The translations under genes were made by a program, and so were the position numbers. From Paenibacillus_L residui (lineage in GTDB: Bacteria > Bacillota > Bacilli > Paenibacillales > NBRC-103111), in NCBI RefSeq assembly GCF_042677205.1, contig NZ_JBHTIU010000034.1:29548-93547 (forward strand): a stretch of 64,000 nt of DNA, given 5' to 3'. Numbering within the stretch: the stretch's first letter is position 1; every line of letters begins with the position of its first letter. The notes below the pieces were generated by a model. That model was not told where the DNA came from, made no database searches, and worked only from the letters and a program-made list of their open reading frames with translations. Of the stretch, positions 51,331-60,407 are shown piece after piece.

Positions 51331-51464
51331 AATTATTGGACGTTTCATTCGGGTTCGGACCGTCACCCGATAAATAGACTTGCGGACAGTAAATAGCATA
51401 TCAGCGCATCATCCATCATCAATTTTCACACTGCGACGCTTATCCGCTGCTCTCCGTTAAAGCA

Positions 51465-51493
51465 ACTATAACGGAAAAACTTCGACCCGTCAA
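51465..51493 (-). promoter_or_regulatory. SigA promoter of aroF
   Basis: On the minus strand TTGACG (51493-51488), a 17-bp spacer and TATAGT (51470-51465). About 210 bp upstream of the aroF start codon. Confidence 0.8.
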
Positions 51494-51507
51494 TGTTTTT
51501 TTGCCGG

Positions 51508-51527
51508 GTTCGAAGCTTATCCGTCGC
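51508..51527 (+). repeat. Dispersed TTCGAAGC repeat, partial copy 3
   Basis: GTTCGAAGCTTATCCGTCGC resembles the core of the copies at 62967 and 46045. It lies just beyond the ispH stop codon. Only the core is recognisable. Confidence 0.4.
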
Positions 51528-51529
51528 AA

Positions 51530-52477
51530 TCAGCCCTTCCTCTTGGCTACGGCAGGGATGAGCCGATTCATATCAATCGTCCTCTCGATGGCCCAAGTTC
51601 CCGGATCGTTCGGATCGAAACGTTCCAGATAATCTATCACTTCTTTGGTAATCGGTGTCGGAGTAGACGCCCCCGAAGTTACCGCCACCTTGCGCACTTC
51701 CATCAACCAGTCGGTACGCAGCTCGGTAATATCCGCGATGCGATAAGCGCGGACTCCGGCAATTTCTTCCGATACCTGGGCCAGACGGTTGGAGTTGTTG
51801 CTGCGCGGGTCTCCGACCACAATGACCAGGTCGGCATCCTTGGCCTGCTCCGCTACCGCTTCTTGCCGGACCTGGGTGGCCATGCAAATCTCATTATGGA
51901 TCTCCGCAGTCGGGTACCTCCGGATCAGGCGGTTCATGATATGGCGTATATCCCACTGGCTCATCGTCGTCTGGTTCGTAATAATGATCCGGTCGGTATT
52001 CAAGTTCAACTGCTCGATCTCTTCTTCTTTCTCGATTAGGAAGACGTGATCCGGGGCGATGCCGACCGCGCCCTCCGGCTCAGGATGGCCTTTCTTCCCG
52101 ATATAAATAATGGCATAGCCTTCAGCAGCCTTCTCGCGGATAAGGTCATGCGTGCGGGTAACGTCCGGGCAAGTCGCATCCACAACGGTTAGCCCTTTCT
52201 CCCGCGCCCGCTTGCGTACCTCCGGTGAAACCCCGTGCGCCGTAAAAATAACCGTTCCGCTCTGAACCTGATCCAATATTTCGAGACGGTTAGGGCCGTC
52301 CAAAGTAACTATTCCTTCCTTTTCAAAAAAACCGGTGACGTGCGAATTATGAACGATCATGCCGAGGATATAGATAGGCCGCGGCAAATCCATATTCCTG
52401 GCGGTTGTCATAGCCAGTGCCATGGCGTCAACGACTCCATAGCAGTACCCTCTCGGGGAGATGCGAATTACTTTCAT
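51530..52477 (-). CDS. ispH: 4-hydroxy-3-methylbut-2-enyl diphosphate reductase
   Basis: 315-residue iron-sulfur enzyme of the MEP pathway giving IPP and DMAPP. The three cluster cysteines are in ISPRGYCYGVVDA, VDATCPDVTRTHD and HNEICMATQVRQE; the catalytic EEIEQ/VTSGASTPTPI segment is also present. ATG 52477 follows GATAGGTGA; a longer frame starts at 52492. Monocistronic, and upstream of it on the minus strand lies the histidine kinase gene. Confidence 0.95.
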   Translation of the reverse strand: MKVIRISPRGYCYGVVDAMALAMTTARNMDLPRPIYILGMIVHNSHVTGFFEKEGIVTLDGPNRLEILDQVQSGTVIFTAHGVSPEVRKRAREKGLTVVDATCPDVTRTHDLIREKAAEGYAIIYIGKKGHPEPEGAVGIAPDHVFLIEKEEEIEQLNLNTDRIIITNQTTMSQWDIRHIMNRLIRRYPTAEIHNEICMATQVRQEAVAEQAKDADLVIVVGDPRSNNSNRLAQVSEEIAGVRAYRIADITELRTDWLMEVRKVAVTSGASTPTPITKEVIDYLERFDPNDPGTWAIERTIDMNRLIPAVAKRKG

Positions 52478-52592
52478 ACAATCACCTATCATTCTGCCTC
52501 AGCGTATTCCTCATTATGAAGTACGGTGAATGAGCTTGTGCCTTATTCACCGGTTCATTTAGAGGTTGTTCAGAACTATCCCTATTATAGCA

Positions 52593-54062
52593 TTAATCCT
52601 GCTCCCTCGATACGATGGGCAGCCAAATGACAAATTGCGTCCCTTCTTCTTTGCGTGTCGTAACCTCAATCGATCCCTCATGCTCGTCAATGATCCATTT
52701 GGCAATCGACAAGCCCAGCCCGGTTCCCTGGGTTTTGCCGCGGGAGACGTCCGCCCGGTAGAACCGTTCAAAGATATACGGCACCTCATCCTTGTCCATG
52801 CCGATTCCCGTATCGCTAATCCGGATTCCGATCTGGCCTGCATCCTCCGATGCGACCGCATCGATGGTTACTACTCCTTCGGGAGTATATTTAAAGGCAT
52901 TTTCTATAAATATAAACAATAGCTGCTGCAAATAATCCGCATTACCCCGGACGATAACCCCATCCATGGCCGATAAATCGCCCATTCTCCATTGGGCCTG
53001 TCTCGGGAAGAGGTTAGCCTTGCGCGATACCTCCTCAACCAATGGCTGAAGAGCCAGCTCCTTCTTCTCCATGACATAACCCGCATCCGCCCTTGCCAGA
53101 GAGAGCAAATTGTTGACGAGCCGGCTCATCCGGGAAGCTTCGTCGGCAATATCCCGCATCGCCTCCAGGGAAAGCTGCACATTGCGTTCGTCATCCATCG
53201 AGGGCTGCCCAAGCTGAGCCCATACCTTCTCCAGCAAATCCACATTGCCGCGGATCGTCGTCAGCGGAGTACGGAGTTCATGGGAGGCATCGGAAACAAA
53301 CCTTCGCTGGGCCCGGTAAGCCTCATCCAGCTCCGTATAGGCTACCTGCAGCCGGCCAAGCATTCCGTTGATCGTCTCGGTCAGGCGTCCAATCTCGTCA
53401 TTGGGCCCATCGTAAGAAATCCGCTTGCTCAAATCTTCTCCAATCTGGATTTGATCGGCGGCGGCAATTACACTGTCGATCGGCTTGAGGGCTTTGCGCG
53501 ACAAGAACCAGCCGATCGTGCCCGCCAAAGCGACCGTAATCAATCCGATAAAAATCAGCGTATACCGTAAAGTGCTGAACAACCGGAGATCATTGACAAT
53601 GACATGTCCCACCTGCAGAATGGCTACCGGTCCCCCCTCCAGCAGCACCGGGTGATTATAGATTAGCAAATCCACCCCGCGGTAACGCGCTTGCTCGAAG
53701 TAGCCCCTTCGCTCATGAGCCGCTTGAATGGCCTCCTGCGATACAGTGAACTGAATGTCCGTCTTTACGAGCGGCGGGTTTCTGGTCACATTTTTGCTTT
53801 CCAAGTCATTAAATTGCAGCAATATATTGTTATTGCGGAGATCCGATTCATCCAGCTGCAGATTTATATAGAGACCTCGGCTCGATACATAAATATCAGG
53901 CTTGATACGGGAATAAATATCTTCCGCTTGAGCTTTAACCCCTCTGCGGACATCACCAAAATATACATAATGCAAAGAAGAATACAATCCGATCCCCAGT
54001 ATCAACAATGTTAGTAAAAGCACTCCGGAATACCAGAGTGTTAAGCGTAGTCGGATAGACAT
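52593..54062 (-). CDS. HAMP-domain sensor histidine kinase
   Basis: 489 residues. Two membrane helices (about 10-32 and 168-190) bracket an extracytoplasmic sensor; HAMP at about 190-245; H-box FVSDASHELRTPLTTIRGN; N-box IENAFKYTPEG; G1 DTGIGM; and G2 GTGLGLSIAKWI. It follows the response regulator by two bases and starts at ATG 54062. Adjacent htrA resembles the CssS-HtrA relation in Bacillus, where misfolded exported proteins are sensed; this is inference. Confidence 0.92.
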   Translation of the reverse strand: MSIRLRLTLWYSGVLLLTLLILGIGLYSSLHYVYFGDVRRGVKAQAEDIYSRIKPDIYVSSRGLYINLQLDESDLRNNNILLQFNDLESKNVTRNPPLVKTDIQFTVSQEAIQAAHERRGYFEQARYRGVDLLIYNHPVLLEGGPVAILQVGHVIVNDLRLFSTLRYTLIFIGLITVALAGTIGWFLSRKALKPIDSVIAAADQIQIGEDLSKRISYDGPNDEIGRLTETINGMLGRLQVAYTELDEAYRAQRRFVSDASHELRTPLTTIRGNVDLLEKVWAQLGQPSMDDERNVQLSLEAMRDIADEASRMSRLVNNLLSLARADAGYVMEKKELALQPLVEEVSRKANLFPRQAQWRMGDLSAMDGVIVRGNADYLQQLLFIFIENAFKYTPEGVVTIDAVASEDAGQIGIRISDTGIGMDKDEVPYIFERFYRADVSRGKTQGTGLGLSIAKWIIDEHEGSIEVTTRKEEGTQFVIWLPIVSREQD

Positions 54063-54064
54063 CT

Positions 54065-54754
54065 TCAGGATTCCCCTCTCAGCACATACCCGGCCCCACG
54101 TACCGTTTGAATGATTCGGCTGCCTCCATGTTCCTCGGTTTTTTGGCGGAGCAGAGCAATATACACTTCCAGCACGTTTGATTCGCCGCTATAATCATAA
54201 CCCCATATTTTGTCCATGATGACATCCCGGGACAGAACCCTTTTCGGATTTTGCATAAAGAGATGAAGGAGGTCAAACTCCTTGGTTGTCAGCTCAATTC
54301 GCCGGCCCGAACGAATAACCTCGCGTGTATCGGTATCCAGAATAATATCTTCGAAGCTGATTCGGTTGCTGCTCTGCTCGCTGCGCTCGGTCCTTCTTCG
54401 CAGCAAGGAGCGTACTCTGGCCAGCAATTCTTCCAGTGCAAAGGGCTTGACGAGATAGTCATCGGCCCCGAGATCCAATCCTTTGACCCGATCGGCGATT
54501 TCGTCTTTGGCCGTCAGCATCAGGATCGGAGTGTTCATCCCGCTTTCCCGGATTCTGCGGCAGACCTCCCACCCGTCCACCTTCGGCATCATCACATCAA
54601 GAATGATCAAGTCCGGGTCCTGCTGCAATATTTTTCTCAAACCCTCCTGCCCATCGTTGGCCGTCTCCACTCCATAGCCTTCGAAGACAAGACTTCTCCG
54701 CAGCATGGAAGTAATCTTCTCATCATCGTCGATGACCATAATATTCTCTCTCAA
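54065..54754 (-). CDS. OmpR-family response regulator
   Basis: 229 residues. Receiver with IMVIDDDEKI, phospho-acceptor in LIILDVMMPKVDGW, and KPFALEELLARV; winged helix with RRIELTTKEFDLLHLFMQN, SGESNVLEVYIALLRQKTEE and IIQTVRGAGYVLR. Start TTG 54754 follows GGGGTGAGG; a GTG at 54763 is possible. Operon with the downstream kinase. It may bind the 11-bp-spaced repeats upstream of htrA. Confidence 0.92.
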   Translation of the reverse strand: MRENIMVIDDDEKITSMLRRSLVFEGYGVETANDGQEGLRKILQQDPDLIILDVMMPKVDGWEVCRRIRESGMNTPILMLTAKDEIADRVKGLDLGADDYLVKPFALEELLARVRSLLRRRTERSEQSSNRISFEDIILDTDTREVIRSGRRIELTTKEFDLLHLFMQNPKRVLSRDVIMDKIWGYDYSGESNVLEVYIALLRQKTEEHGGSRIIQTVRGAGYVLRGES

Positions 54755-54997
54755 CTGCCTCACCCCTCTAAGACCGATATATTATTATCCCTAATCGGGC
54801 CAAGCTTCCGAAGTCGGCATTGAAACCAACCGTTTCTTGCATTCGTCCGTCTGCCTCATCCGCAGATTGTGCCGCTCCTATGCCCAGCCCGGGAATTAAA
54901 CATTTAGCTTCTTACATTATTATAACAAGAAACGAAACGGTCTTTACAGCATAGATACGGCAAACAAAGGCTTCCCTTCTGCAGAAGGATTCACGGA
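54755..54997. promoter_or_regulatory. Interval between htrA terminator and response regulator
   Basis: About 240 bp with no gene. On the minus strand a TATAAT lies at 54924-54919; I found no strong -35. The TTTAAC-type repeats seen upstream of htrA are not repeated here. Confidence 0.35.
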
Positions 54998-55042
54998 ACA
55001 AAAAGAGAAGCAGCCCACGGAATGTCCGCGAAAGTCTGCTTC
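54998..55042 (-). terminator. Terminator of htrA
   Basis: On the minus strand GAAGCAG (55042-55036) pairs with CTGCTTC (55013-55007), with an inner GGA/TCC stem, followed by TCTTTTTG. Confidence 0.75.
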
Positions 55043-55122
55043 CCTCAAAGTACGGTGATTGACCGCCTCGCGCAAGTTTGGACAACGCACTCGCTGTTAT
55101 CCCCCAGATTTTCTTTCTTTAT

Positions 55123-56679
55123 CTATTTCTGCTGCTCGAGTTCATTCATATCTCCGATTGTCACTTCAATGTCCATCTTCTGGCCGTCGCGGACAATGCC
55201 CAGCGTTACTTTATCTCCTACCTTGGTAGTCAATACCTTCGCCTTGAAGTCAGCCATGTCCTTAACCTTCTCTCCATTGAAGGTCAGGATGACGTCGTTC
55301 TGCTTCAGTCCTGCCTTGAAGCCGGGGCCTCCCATCAGAACATTGGCAATGATCGTGCCTTCAGTGCTGTCCAGCTTAAGGACGTCCAGATACGATTTTT
55401 CGATATTCGCCACAGTAATTCCAACGAACGGAACCGGCTCTTTAGGGATGGCCACCCCATTCTTCAAATTATCCAGCACGTTCTGAACGGTGCTGATCGG
55501 AATTGCGAAGCCGATCCCTTGTGCTTGCGCACTGACCGCCGTATTGATGCCGACGACTTCCCCGTTCAGGTTCAGCAGCGGTCCGCCGGAGTTGCCGGGG
55601 TTGATCGATGCGTCGGTCTGCAGCAGGTGCTTGTATTGCCGGGTTCCCTGTTTGTCCTGGATCGGGATTTCTCTTTCCTTCGCGCTCAGGACTCCGACCG
55701 TTACGGTGTGATCGAATCCGTATGGGTTCCCGATAGCTACGACCCAGTCGCCGACGTTAATTTCCGAAGAGGCCATGCGCAGATACGGGAAGTCCTGGTC
55801 TCCCTTGATTTTCAATACGGCAAGGTCCAGATCATAACTGTTCCCGAGAAGCTCTGCCTTGAAAGGCTCATCGTAGCCTTGAACCGTCACCAGAATTTCA
55901 TCCGCGCCGTTGATAACATGCTCATTCGTAAGTATATATCCGCTCTTGTCGAAGATAAAGCCGGTTCCCATTCCCGCCGCCTGCTTGCTGCCCTCTTGGG
56001 GAGCATTCGGCGAAACGCCGAAATCATCGCCGAAGAAGTAGCGGAAGAACGGATCATCCATCAGAGGATTGCGGCTTCCCGATCCCGCTTTGACCTGCTT
56101 GTAGGTTTCGACCTTAACGACCGCGGGTCCGGTCATTTGGGCAATCTCGGCTATATTGGTAGGGCGGTTGGAATCCCAGGCCGCGCTTTGAGCCAGGCTG
56201 CCGCCGCCATTGTTATTGCTGTTGGTTGCAGCGGCATTCCCGCCGCCGTTGCCCATTACTCCTTGGGCGGGCGAGAACCAGTTGCCGCGGTCCGCCGTGA
56301 ACATCAATCCGCCCATCACAAGAGCTCCGGCCAGGAATGAAATAAATCCGGTCTTCCAGCGGCTCTTCTTCCGCTCATGGTTGACCGACCAGGACGCGCT
56401 TGCCGATGACGGCGTGTCGTCAGACAATCCGATCGGTTTCACCGGGCGGGGGGCCCTCATTTCTACCTCCGTTGAGGATCGATAGGGGAGTGACGTGGAG
56501 CTGTCAGACTTCGATTCTTCTTGCGATGGCCGTGACTTGTAAGGGCCATAGGAATAGTAGTAGGACGAAGTAGAGGAGGGGCTGTTCTGGTTAGTGGAGT
56601 CCTCCTCCTTAGGATTGCTATCCGGCTTTGGAGCGTTGAAAAAATCATCAAAACCGCTCTTCTTTTGATTATCATCCAT
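55123..56679 (-). CDS. htrA: HtrA/DegP-type membrane-anchored serine protease
   Basis: 518 residues. Long Ser/Pro/Asp-rich cytoplasmic N-terminus (about 1-110), one membrane helix (about 112-135), Gly/Asn-rich linker, trypsin-like domain and one PDZ domain (about 420-510). Catalytic triad: His in LTNEHVING, Asp in SYDLDLAVLKI and Ser in INPGNSGGPLLN. It degrades or refolds damaged exported proteins at the membrane surface. ATG 56679 follows GAGGAGG; the longer frame to 56727 lacks a site. Upstream lies a striking array of 11-bp-spaced hexamers, and downstream a two-component system. Confidence 0.94.
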   Translation of the reverse strand: MDDNQKKSGFDDFFNAPKPDSNPKEEDSTNQNSPSSTSSYYYSYGPYKSRPSQEESKSDSSTSLPYRSSTEVEMRAPRPVKPIGLSDDTPSSASASWSVNHERKKSRWKTGFISFLAGALVMGGLMFTADRGNWFSPAQGVMGNGGGNAAATNSNNNGGGSLAQSAAWDSNRPTNIAEIAQMTGPAVVKVETYKQVKAGSGSRNPLMDDPFFRYFFGDDFGVSPNAPQEGSKQAAGMGTGFIFDKSGYILTNEHVINGADEILVTVQGYDEPFKAELLGNSYDLDLAVLKIKGDQDFPYLRMASSEINVGDWVVAIGNPYGFDHTVTVGVLSAKEREIPIQDKQGTRQYKHLLQTDASINPGNSGGPLLNLNGEVVGINTAVSAQAQGIGFAIPISTVQNVLDNLKNGVAIPKEPVPFVGITVANIEKSYLDVLKLDSTEGTIIANVLMGGPGFKAGLKQNDVILTFNGEKVKDMADFKAKVLTTKVGDKVTLGIVRDGQKMDIEVTIGDMNELEQQK

Positions 56680-56779
56680 TGCAAATTCCTCCTCTTGCCA
56701 ATAGATTCGATATAAGACAACATCCATGGAATGTTATTCGAATAAAAAGCAAATATGATTCTACTAGTTTTTATTCTTA

Positions 56780-56838
56780 ACTATATAATGGACCGTTAAC
56801 CTTAAACGAACCTTAAAACCAGTTAAAGAGGAGTTAAA
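56780..56838 (-). promoter_or_regulatory. htrA promoter with four 11-bp-spaced hexamers
   Basis: On the minus strand, TTTAAC (56838), TTTAAC (56827), TTAAGG (56816) and TTAAGG (56805) recur at exactly 11-bp steps, ending 14 bp upstream of a TATAGT -10 (56785-56780). Such arrays are bound side by side by OmpR-family regulators. There is no good -35, as expected for an activated promoter. Confidence 0.65.
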
Positions 56839-56866
56839 AACTTCTGAATGGGGAAGCTGGAGTCAT

Positions 56867-57277
56867 TTATACCAGATTCCGCTCCACCTTACGGACGACT
56901 TCCCGGGCCTTCTCCGCCCATTCGTCCCCTATTTCCGCATCCTTATCCACCGGCCTCTGAAACTGATCAACAAGAGCCCCCATCACTTGAACATCCGCCG
57001 TGGGATCCCCGCCTTCCCGGTAAAGATGTCTTAAAGCATAGGGAGTGCCTAACAGCACCACCGCATCGGATTCGTCGCTGTCTCCGTCCAGGGTGCCATG
57101 GGTTACACGGAAAGGAATCCGCACCCACATCTGCTGCTTCTCATCCAGGGAGCGGTCGAAGCTTCCCTTTTCATAATCCCAGTTTCCCCCTAAAGTAAAA
57201 TCAAGCTCTTTCAAGCTGCGATACAGATTTACGAAAGCTTCCTCCCGGTTCTCCAGTGAAGACGGGATCAGAATCAT
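56867..57277 (-). CDS. YugN-like family protein
   Basis: 136-residue cytoplasmic protein, in my reading of the YugN-like family found in Bacillales (function unknown). It begins MILIPSSLENREEAFVNLYR, contains FTLGGNWDYEKGSFDRSLDE and WVRIPFRVTHGTLDG, and ends with an acidic helix and basic tail. Start ATG 57277 follows AGGAGTGAATC. Monocistronic as far as seen. Confidence 0.85.
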   Translation of the reverse strand: MILIPSSLENREEAFVNLYRSLKELDFTLGGNWDYEKGSFDRSLDEKQQMWVRIPFRVTHGTLDGDSDESDAVVLLGTPYALRHLYREGGDPTADVQVMGALVDQFQRPVDKDAEIGDEWAEKAREVVRKVERNLV

Positions 57278-57322
57278 AAAGATTCACTCCTTGCCATGGT
57301 CATATTTGCATGCGGGTTGGCG

Positions 57323-57451
57323 TTATTTGCGCACTCCCTCGCTCGGATTGTTCTGCGCGGGCTGCTTGGCGTTCTTCTCCACGACTTCCTCCGCGAATTC
57401 CGAATTGTAGATTTCTTGATTTTGTTTGCTTTGTTTTCCTTTCTTCTTCAC
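57323..57451 (-). CDS. 42-residue Lys/Gln/Asn-rich protein, possibly spore-associated
   Basis: Start GTG 57451 lies after the strong site GGGAGGTGAGG. The product MKKKGKQSKQNQEIYNSEFA then EEVVEKNAKQPAQNN is hydrophilic and has an EFA(E/T)E segment reminiscent of gamma-type small acid-soluble spore proteins. The resemblance is short and I am not sure. A longer frame to 57544 would add an unrelated head. Confidence 0.6.
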   Translation of the reverse strand: MKKKGKQSKQNQEIYNSEFAEEVVEKNAKQPAQNNPSEGVRK

Positions 57452-57524
57452 GAACCTCACCTCCCGGTCGGTTAGTATTATTGTCATTCCGGCCTTTTTT
57501 ATGTAGCTTCCGAAATGAAAAGCA

Positions 57525-57560
57525 AGAAGCAGCCCCGATTCCAAACTTGAGGCTGCTTCT
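57525..57560. terminator. Terminator of the 3D-domain gene
   Basis: AGAAGCAGCC and GGCTGCTTCT form a perfect 10-bp stem around 16 bases, followed by TTGCTTTTC on the minus strand and TTATTT on the plus. Confidence 0.75.
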
Positions 57561-57576
57561 TTATTTAGATTCGAGC

Positions 57577-58203
57577 TTAGGGATATAGGGAAAAATCGAC
57601 CGGGATGGCCTGGCCGGAATTAAGCTGGTCCATCATCGCTTCCGTCACCTTGCCTTCCCCTCGTTTCAACACGTACACGTTAACGTTACGTTTACCCCAT
57701 TCGGAGTAAACCTGGTCTTTGGTATGAAAATACAAATCTATTTTCTTTCCTTTAATGGCACCTCCGGTATCTGCCACCACGCCAAACCCGTAGCCGGGGA
57801 TATACATTAACGTTCCGATCGGGAACACTTTAGGGTCGGCGGCAATGGTGGAAAATCCGTTCTTTTCCCTGCGGACCTTCACGCCGGAATACGTGATTCC
57901 GTAGCCGGGGTGTCCGGGACGCTTACCTGTTGATTCTACGCCGGCGTAATAGCCGGTTGCGACCACTTCGACCGTTTCCGCATGCTGCAGATTGGAAAAG
58001 GGAAGTTCGTAGTCCTTGATTTCTGCTGTATCCACCGCTTTGGCTCCATTATGCTCCGAGGCCACGGATGCGGCTGTGCCCGTAAGCTTATCCGCTTCGA
58101 TAAAAGCCTGAGATTCGCCAACAAGCATTCCCGCTGCAGTAACCAAAACAATAAACATTAGAAGCAGCTGGAACAACTTCTGGCGTAAGTTCAAGGAAAA
58201 CAT
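57577..58203 (-). CDS. 3D-domain cell-wall protein (YuiC-like)
   Basis: 208 residues. A signal-anchor helix (about 10-32) leads to an extracytoplasmic 3D domain: VVATGYYAG, GHPGYGITYSG, TIAADPKVFPIGTLMYIPGY and VVADTGGAIKGKKIDLYF. The three conserved aspartates (AADP, VADTG, IDLY) form the MltA-like catalytic site of YuiC-type proteins, which are lytic transglycosylases acting on peptidoglycan. ATG 58203 follows GGGAGGGT, but that site is inside a hairpin (see 58213-58231). Confidence 0.9.
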   Translation of the reverse strand: MFSLNLRQKLFQLLLMFIVLVTAAGMLVGESQAFIEADKLTGTAASVASEHNGAKAVDTAEIKDYELPFSNLQHAETVEVVATGYYAGVESTGKRPGHPGYGITYSGVKVRREKNGFSTIAADPKVFPIGTLMYIPGYGFGVVADTGGAIKGKKIDLYFHTKDQVYSEWGKRNVNVYVLKRGEGKVTEAMMDQLNSGQAIPVDFSLYP

Positions 58204-58212
58204 ATTTGGATA

Positions 58213-58231
58213 CCCTCCCTAATAGGGGAGG
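58213..58231 (-). promoter_or_regulatory. Hairpin sequestering the ribosome-binding site
   Basis: On the minus strand CCTCCCC, a five-base loop TATTA, then GGGAGG, which is the ribosome-binding site of the 3D-domain gene. Pairing would hide the site, suggesting conditional translation. Confidence 0.5.
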
Positions 58232-58321
58232 ATGCCCAATTCGAGACAGATTATTCACGTAATATGGATAATCCTTCAAGGCAATCCGGCATCGCGACTA
58301 GAGACAGCCGGAAGCCGGGCA

Positions 58322-60241
58322 TTATGAGTCTAATTTTTTCGTTTTGATCTCCTTAAGGGCCATTTCCAACAAGAGCTCCGGACTATATTCTCCCAATACC
58401 TGTCCCCGTTTCCGGACACTGACGGTTTGGTTGGCGGCCTCCTGCTCGCCGATTACCAAAATATAAGGGATTTTGCGGAGCTGCGCCTGACGGATTTTAT
58501 AACCGAGCTTCTCGCCGCGCCCGTCCGTTTCCACCCGGATTCCGCCGGCTTCCAGTTGATTTTGTATCTGCAGAGCGAGCGGATTAAACTTATCCGACAC
58601 GGGAAGCAGGATCATTTGTACCGGAGCCAGCCACAAAGGGAATGCTCCCCCGTAATGCTCGGTCAGAACTCCGATGAACCGGTCAATCGATCCGAAAACC
58701 GCTCTATGGATAACAACAGGACGATGCCGTTCATTGTCTTCTCCGATGTAAGTCAGGTCGAATTTCTCCGGCATTTGGAAATCCAATTGAACGGTAGCGC
58801 ACTGCCAGCTTCGTTTCAGCGAGTCCAATATATGAAAGTCTATCTTGGGTCCGTAGAATGCGCCGTCCCCTTCATTGACGGTGTACTTGACTCCTCTTTG
58901 TTCAAGAACCCGGGCCAAAGCATTCTCCGCTTGCTCCCACAGCTCTTCCGAGCCCATGGAATTTTCCGGGCGTGTGGACAGCTCCATACGATATTCGAAA
59001 CCGAATATACTGTAGATATGTTCTATAAGCTCAAGAACCTTCGCAATTTCTTCCTCGATTTGATCGGGACGAACGAAGAGATGAGCGTCATCCTGACAGA
59101 AAGTACGGACCCTGAACATTCCGTTCAACGCCCCCGACAGCTCATGACGATGCACCTGCCCGAATTCGGCTATGCGGATGGGCAAATCCCTGTAAGAACG
59201 CAGTTGATGCTTAAAAATCAGCATATGTCCGGGACAATTCATCGGCTTCAAGGCAAATCTGGCTTCATCCGCCTCGGTAAAATACATATTTTCGCTATAG
59301 TGATCCCAGTGGCCGGACTGCTCCCAGAGACGCTGGTTCATCATAAGGGGAGTTTTCACTTCTTCATATCCCCGTGATCGCTGTACCTCTCGAGAGAATT
59401 GCTCCAGCTCATTGCGGACGATCGTGCCGTTGGGCAAGTAGAAGGGCATTCCCGGAGCTTCTTCCGAGAATAGAAAAAGCTGGAGCTCTCTTCCGAGCTT
59501 CCGGTGATCGCGCTTCTTGGCTTCCTCCAGCAGGTGCAGATGCTCATCAAGCTGCGCCTTCTTCGGAAATGCCGTGCCGTATATGCGCTGCAGCATTTTG
59601 TTCTTCGAATCGCCCCGCCAGTATGCCCCCGCCACGCTCAGCAGCTTGAACGCCTTGATTCTACCTGTCGAAGGCAGATGCGGACCCCGGCACAGGTCGA
59701 AAAATTCTCCCTGATCATAGATCGTAATGACCGAATCCTCCGGCAAATCCCGGATCAGCTCCAGCTTCAGCGGATCCTCCAGCTCTTCGTAAATCCGCAG
59801 CGCTTCCTCACGGCTCACTACCCGCCGCTCTATCGGCAGATTTTCCTTTACGATCTTCTCCATTTCCGCTTCAATCTTCGCCAGATCGTCCGACGATAAC
59901 GGATTCTCCAGATCGATATCATAATAAAAACCGTCCTCGATCACCGGACCGATCCCCAGCTTTACCTGCTTGTTCCCGTAAATCCGCTTGATCGCCTGGG
60001 CCATCAAATGCGCGGTGCTGTGGCGGTATACCTCCAGCCCTTCCTCGCTATCCAGCGTGACGATCTCCACTTCGCTGTCCTCGTTCAACTCCCGGTTCAA
60101 ATCGACCACTTTCCCGTTGATTTTACCGGCGACCGCATTTTTCTTCAGCCCGGAGCTGATCGAACCCGCCACTTCTTCCAATGTCGTTCCTTGCTCATAT
60201 TCCCGAACCGCACCATCCGGGAAAGTTACTTTCACTGCCAT
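58322..60241 (-). CDS. thrZ: Threonyl-tRNA synthetase, ThrZ type
   Basis: 639 residues. TGS domain (1-62), editing domain (about 65-225), class II catalytic core with motif 2 and the zinc-site MNCPGHMLIFKHQ, and the C-terminal anticodon domain. The core resembles B. subtilis ThrZ as I recall it (FSEEAPGMPFYLPNG, GHWDHYSENMYF, RTFCQDDAHLFV). Residues 1 to about 249 are identical to the upstream thrS product except position 228. ATG 60241 follows AACAGGAGG. It has its own T-box leader (60362-60739), which begins just after the stop of thrS. Confidence 0.92.
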   Translation of the reverse strand: MAVKVTFPDGAVREYEQGTTLEEVAGSISSGLKKNAVAGKINGKVVDLNRELNEDSEVEIVTLDSEEGLEVYRHSTAHLMAQAIKRIYGNKQVKLGIGPVIEDGFYYDIDLENPLSSDDLAKIEAEMEKIVKENLPIERRVVSREEALRIYEELEDPLKLELIRDLPEDSVITIYDQGEFFDLCRGPHLPSTGRIKAFKLLSVAGAYWRGDSKNKMLQRIYGTAFPKKAQLDEHLHLLEEAKKRDHRKLGRELQLFLFSEEAPGMPFYLPNGTIVRNELEQFSREVQRSRGYEEVKTPLMMNQRLWEQSGHWDHYSENMYFTEADEARFALKPMNCPGHMLIFKHQLRSYRDLPIRIAEFGQVHRHELSGALNGMFRVRTFCQDDAHLFVRPDQIEEEIAKVLELIEHIYSIFGFEYRMELSTRPENSMGSEELWEQAENALARVLEQRGVKYTVNEGDGAFYGPKIDFHILDSLKRSWQCATVQLDFQMPEKFDLTYIGEDNERHRPVVIHRAVFGSIDRFIGVLTEHYGGAFPLWLAPVQMILLPVSDKFNPLALQIQNQLEAGGIRVETDGRGEKLGYKIRQAQLRKIPYILVIGEQEAANQTVSVRKRGQVLGEYSPELLLEMALKEIKTKKLDS

Positions 60242-60361
60242 ATCAATTCAACCTCCTGTTAGATTTAACCAAAATAGGTGAAGATGGTTACGCTGATCTT
60301 CTCACGCCTCCGGCTCGATAAAGATGCCGATTAGGCTGAGGACTCGGCACACGCAAAATTT

Positions 60362-60407
60362 AAAAAAACAAAAAAACGCATCTCGCCCCAAAAGGGACGA
60401 GTGCGTT
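60362..60407 (-). terminator. Attenuator terminator of the thrZ T-box
   Basis: Stem AACGCACTCGTCCC pairs with GGGGCGAGATGCGTT, followed by TTTTTGTTTTTTTA on the minus strand. Confidence 0.9.

Noticed and set aside
51255..51464. T-box in the aroF leader
   Set aside because: No GGGTGGNACC-type sequence; only a simple hairpin without T-run.
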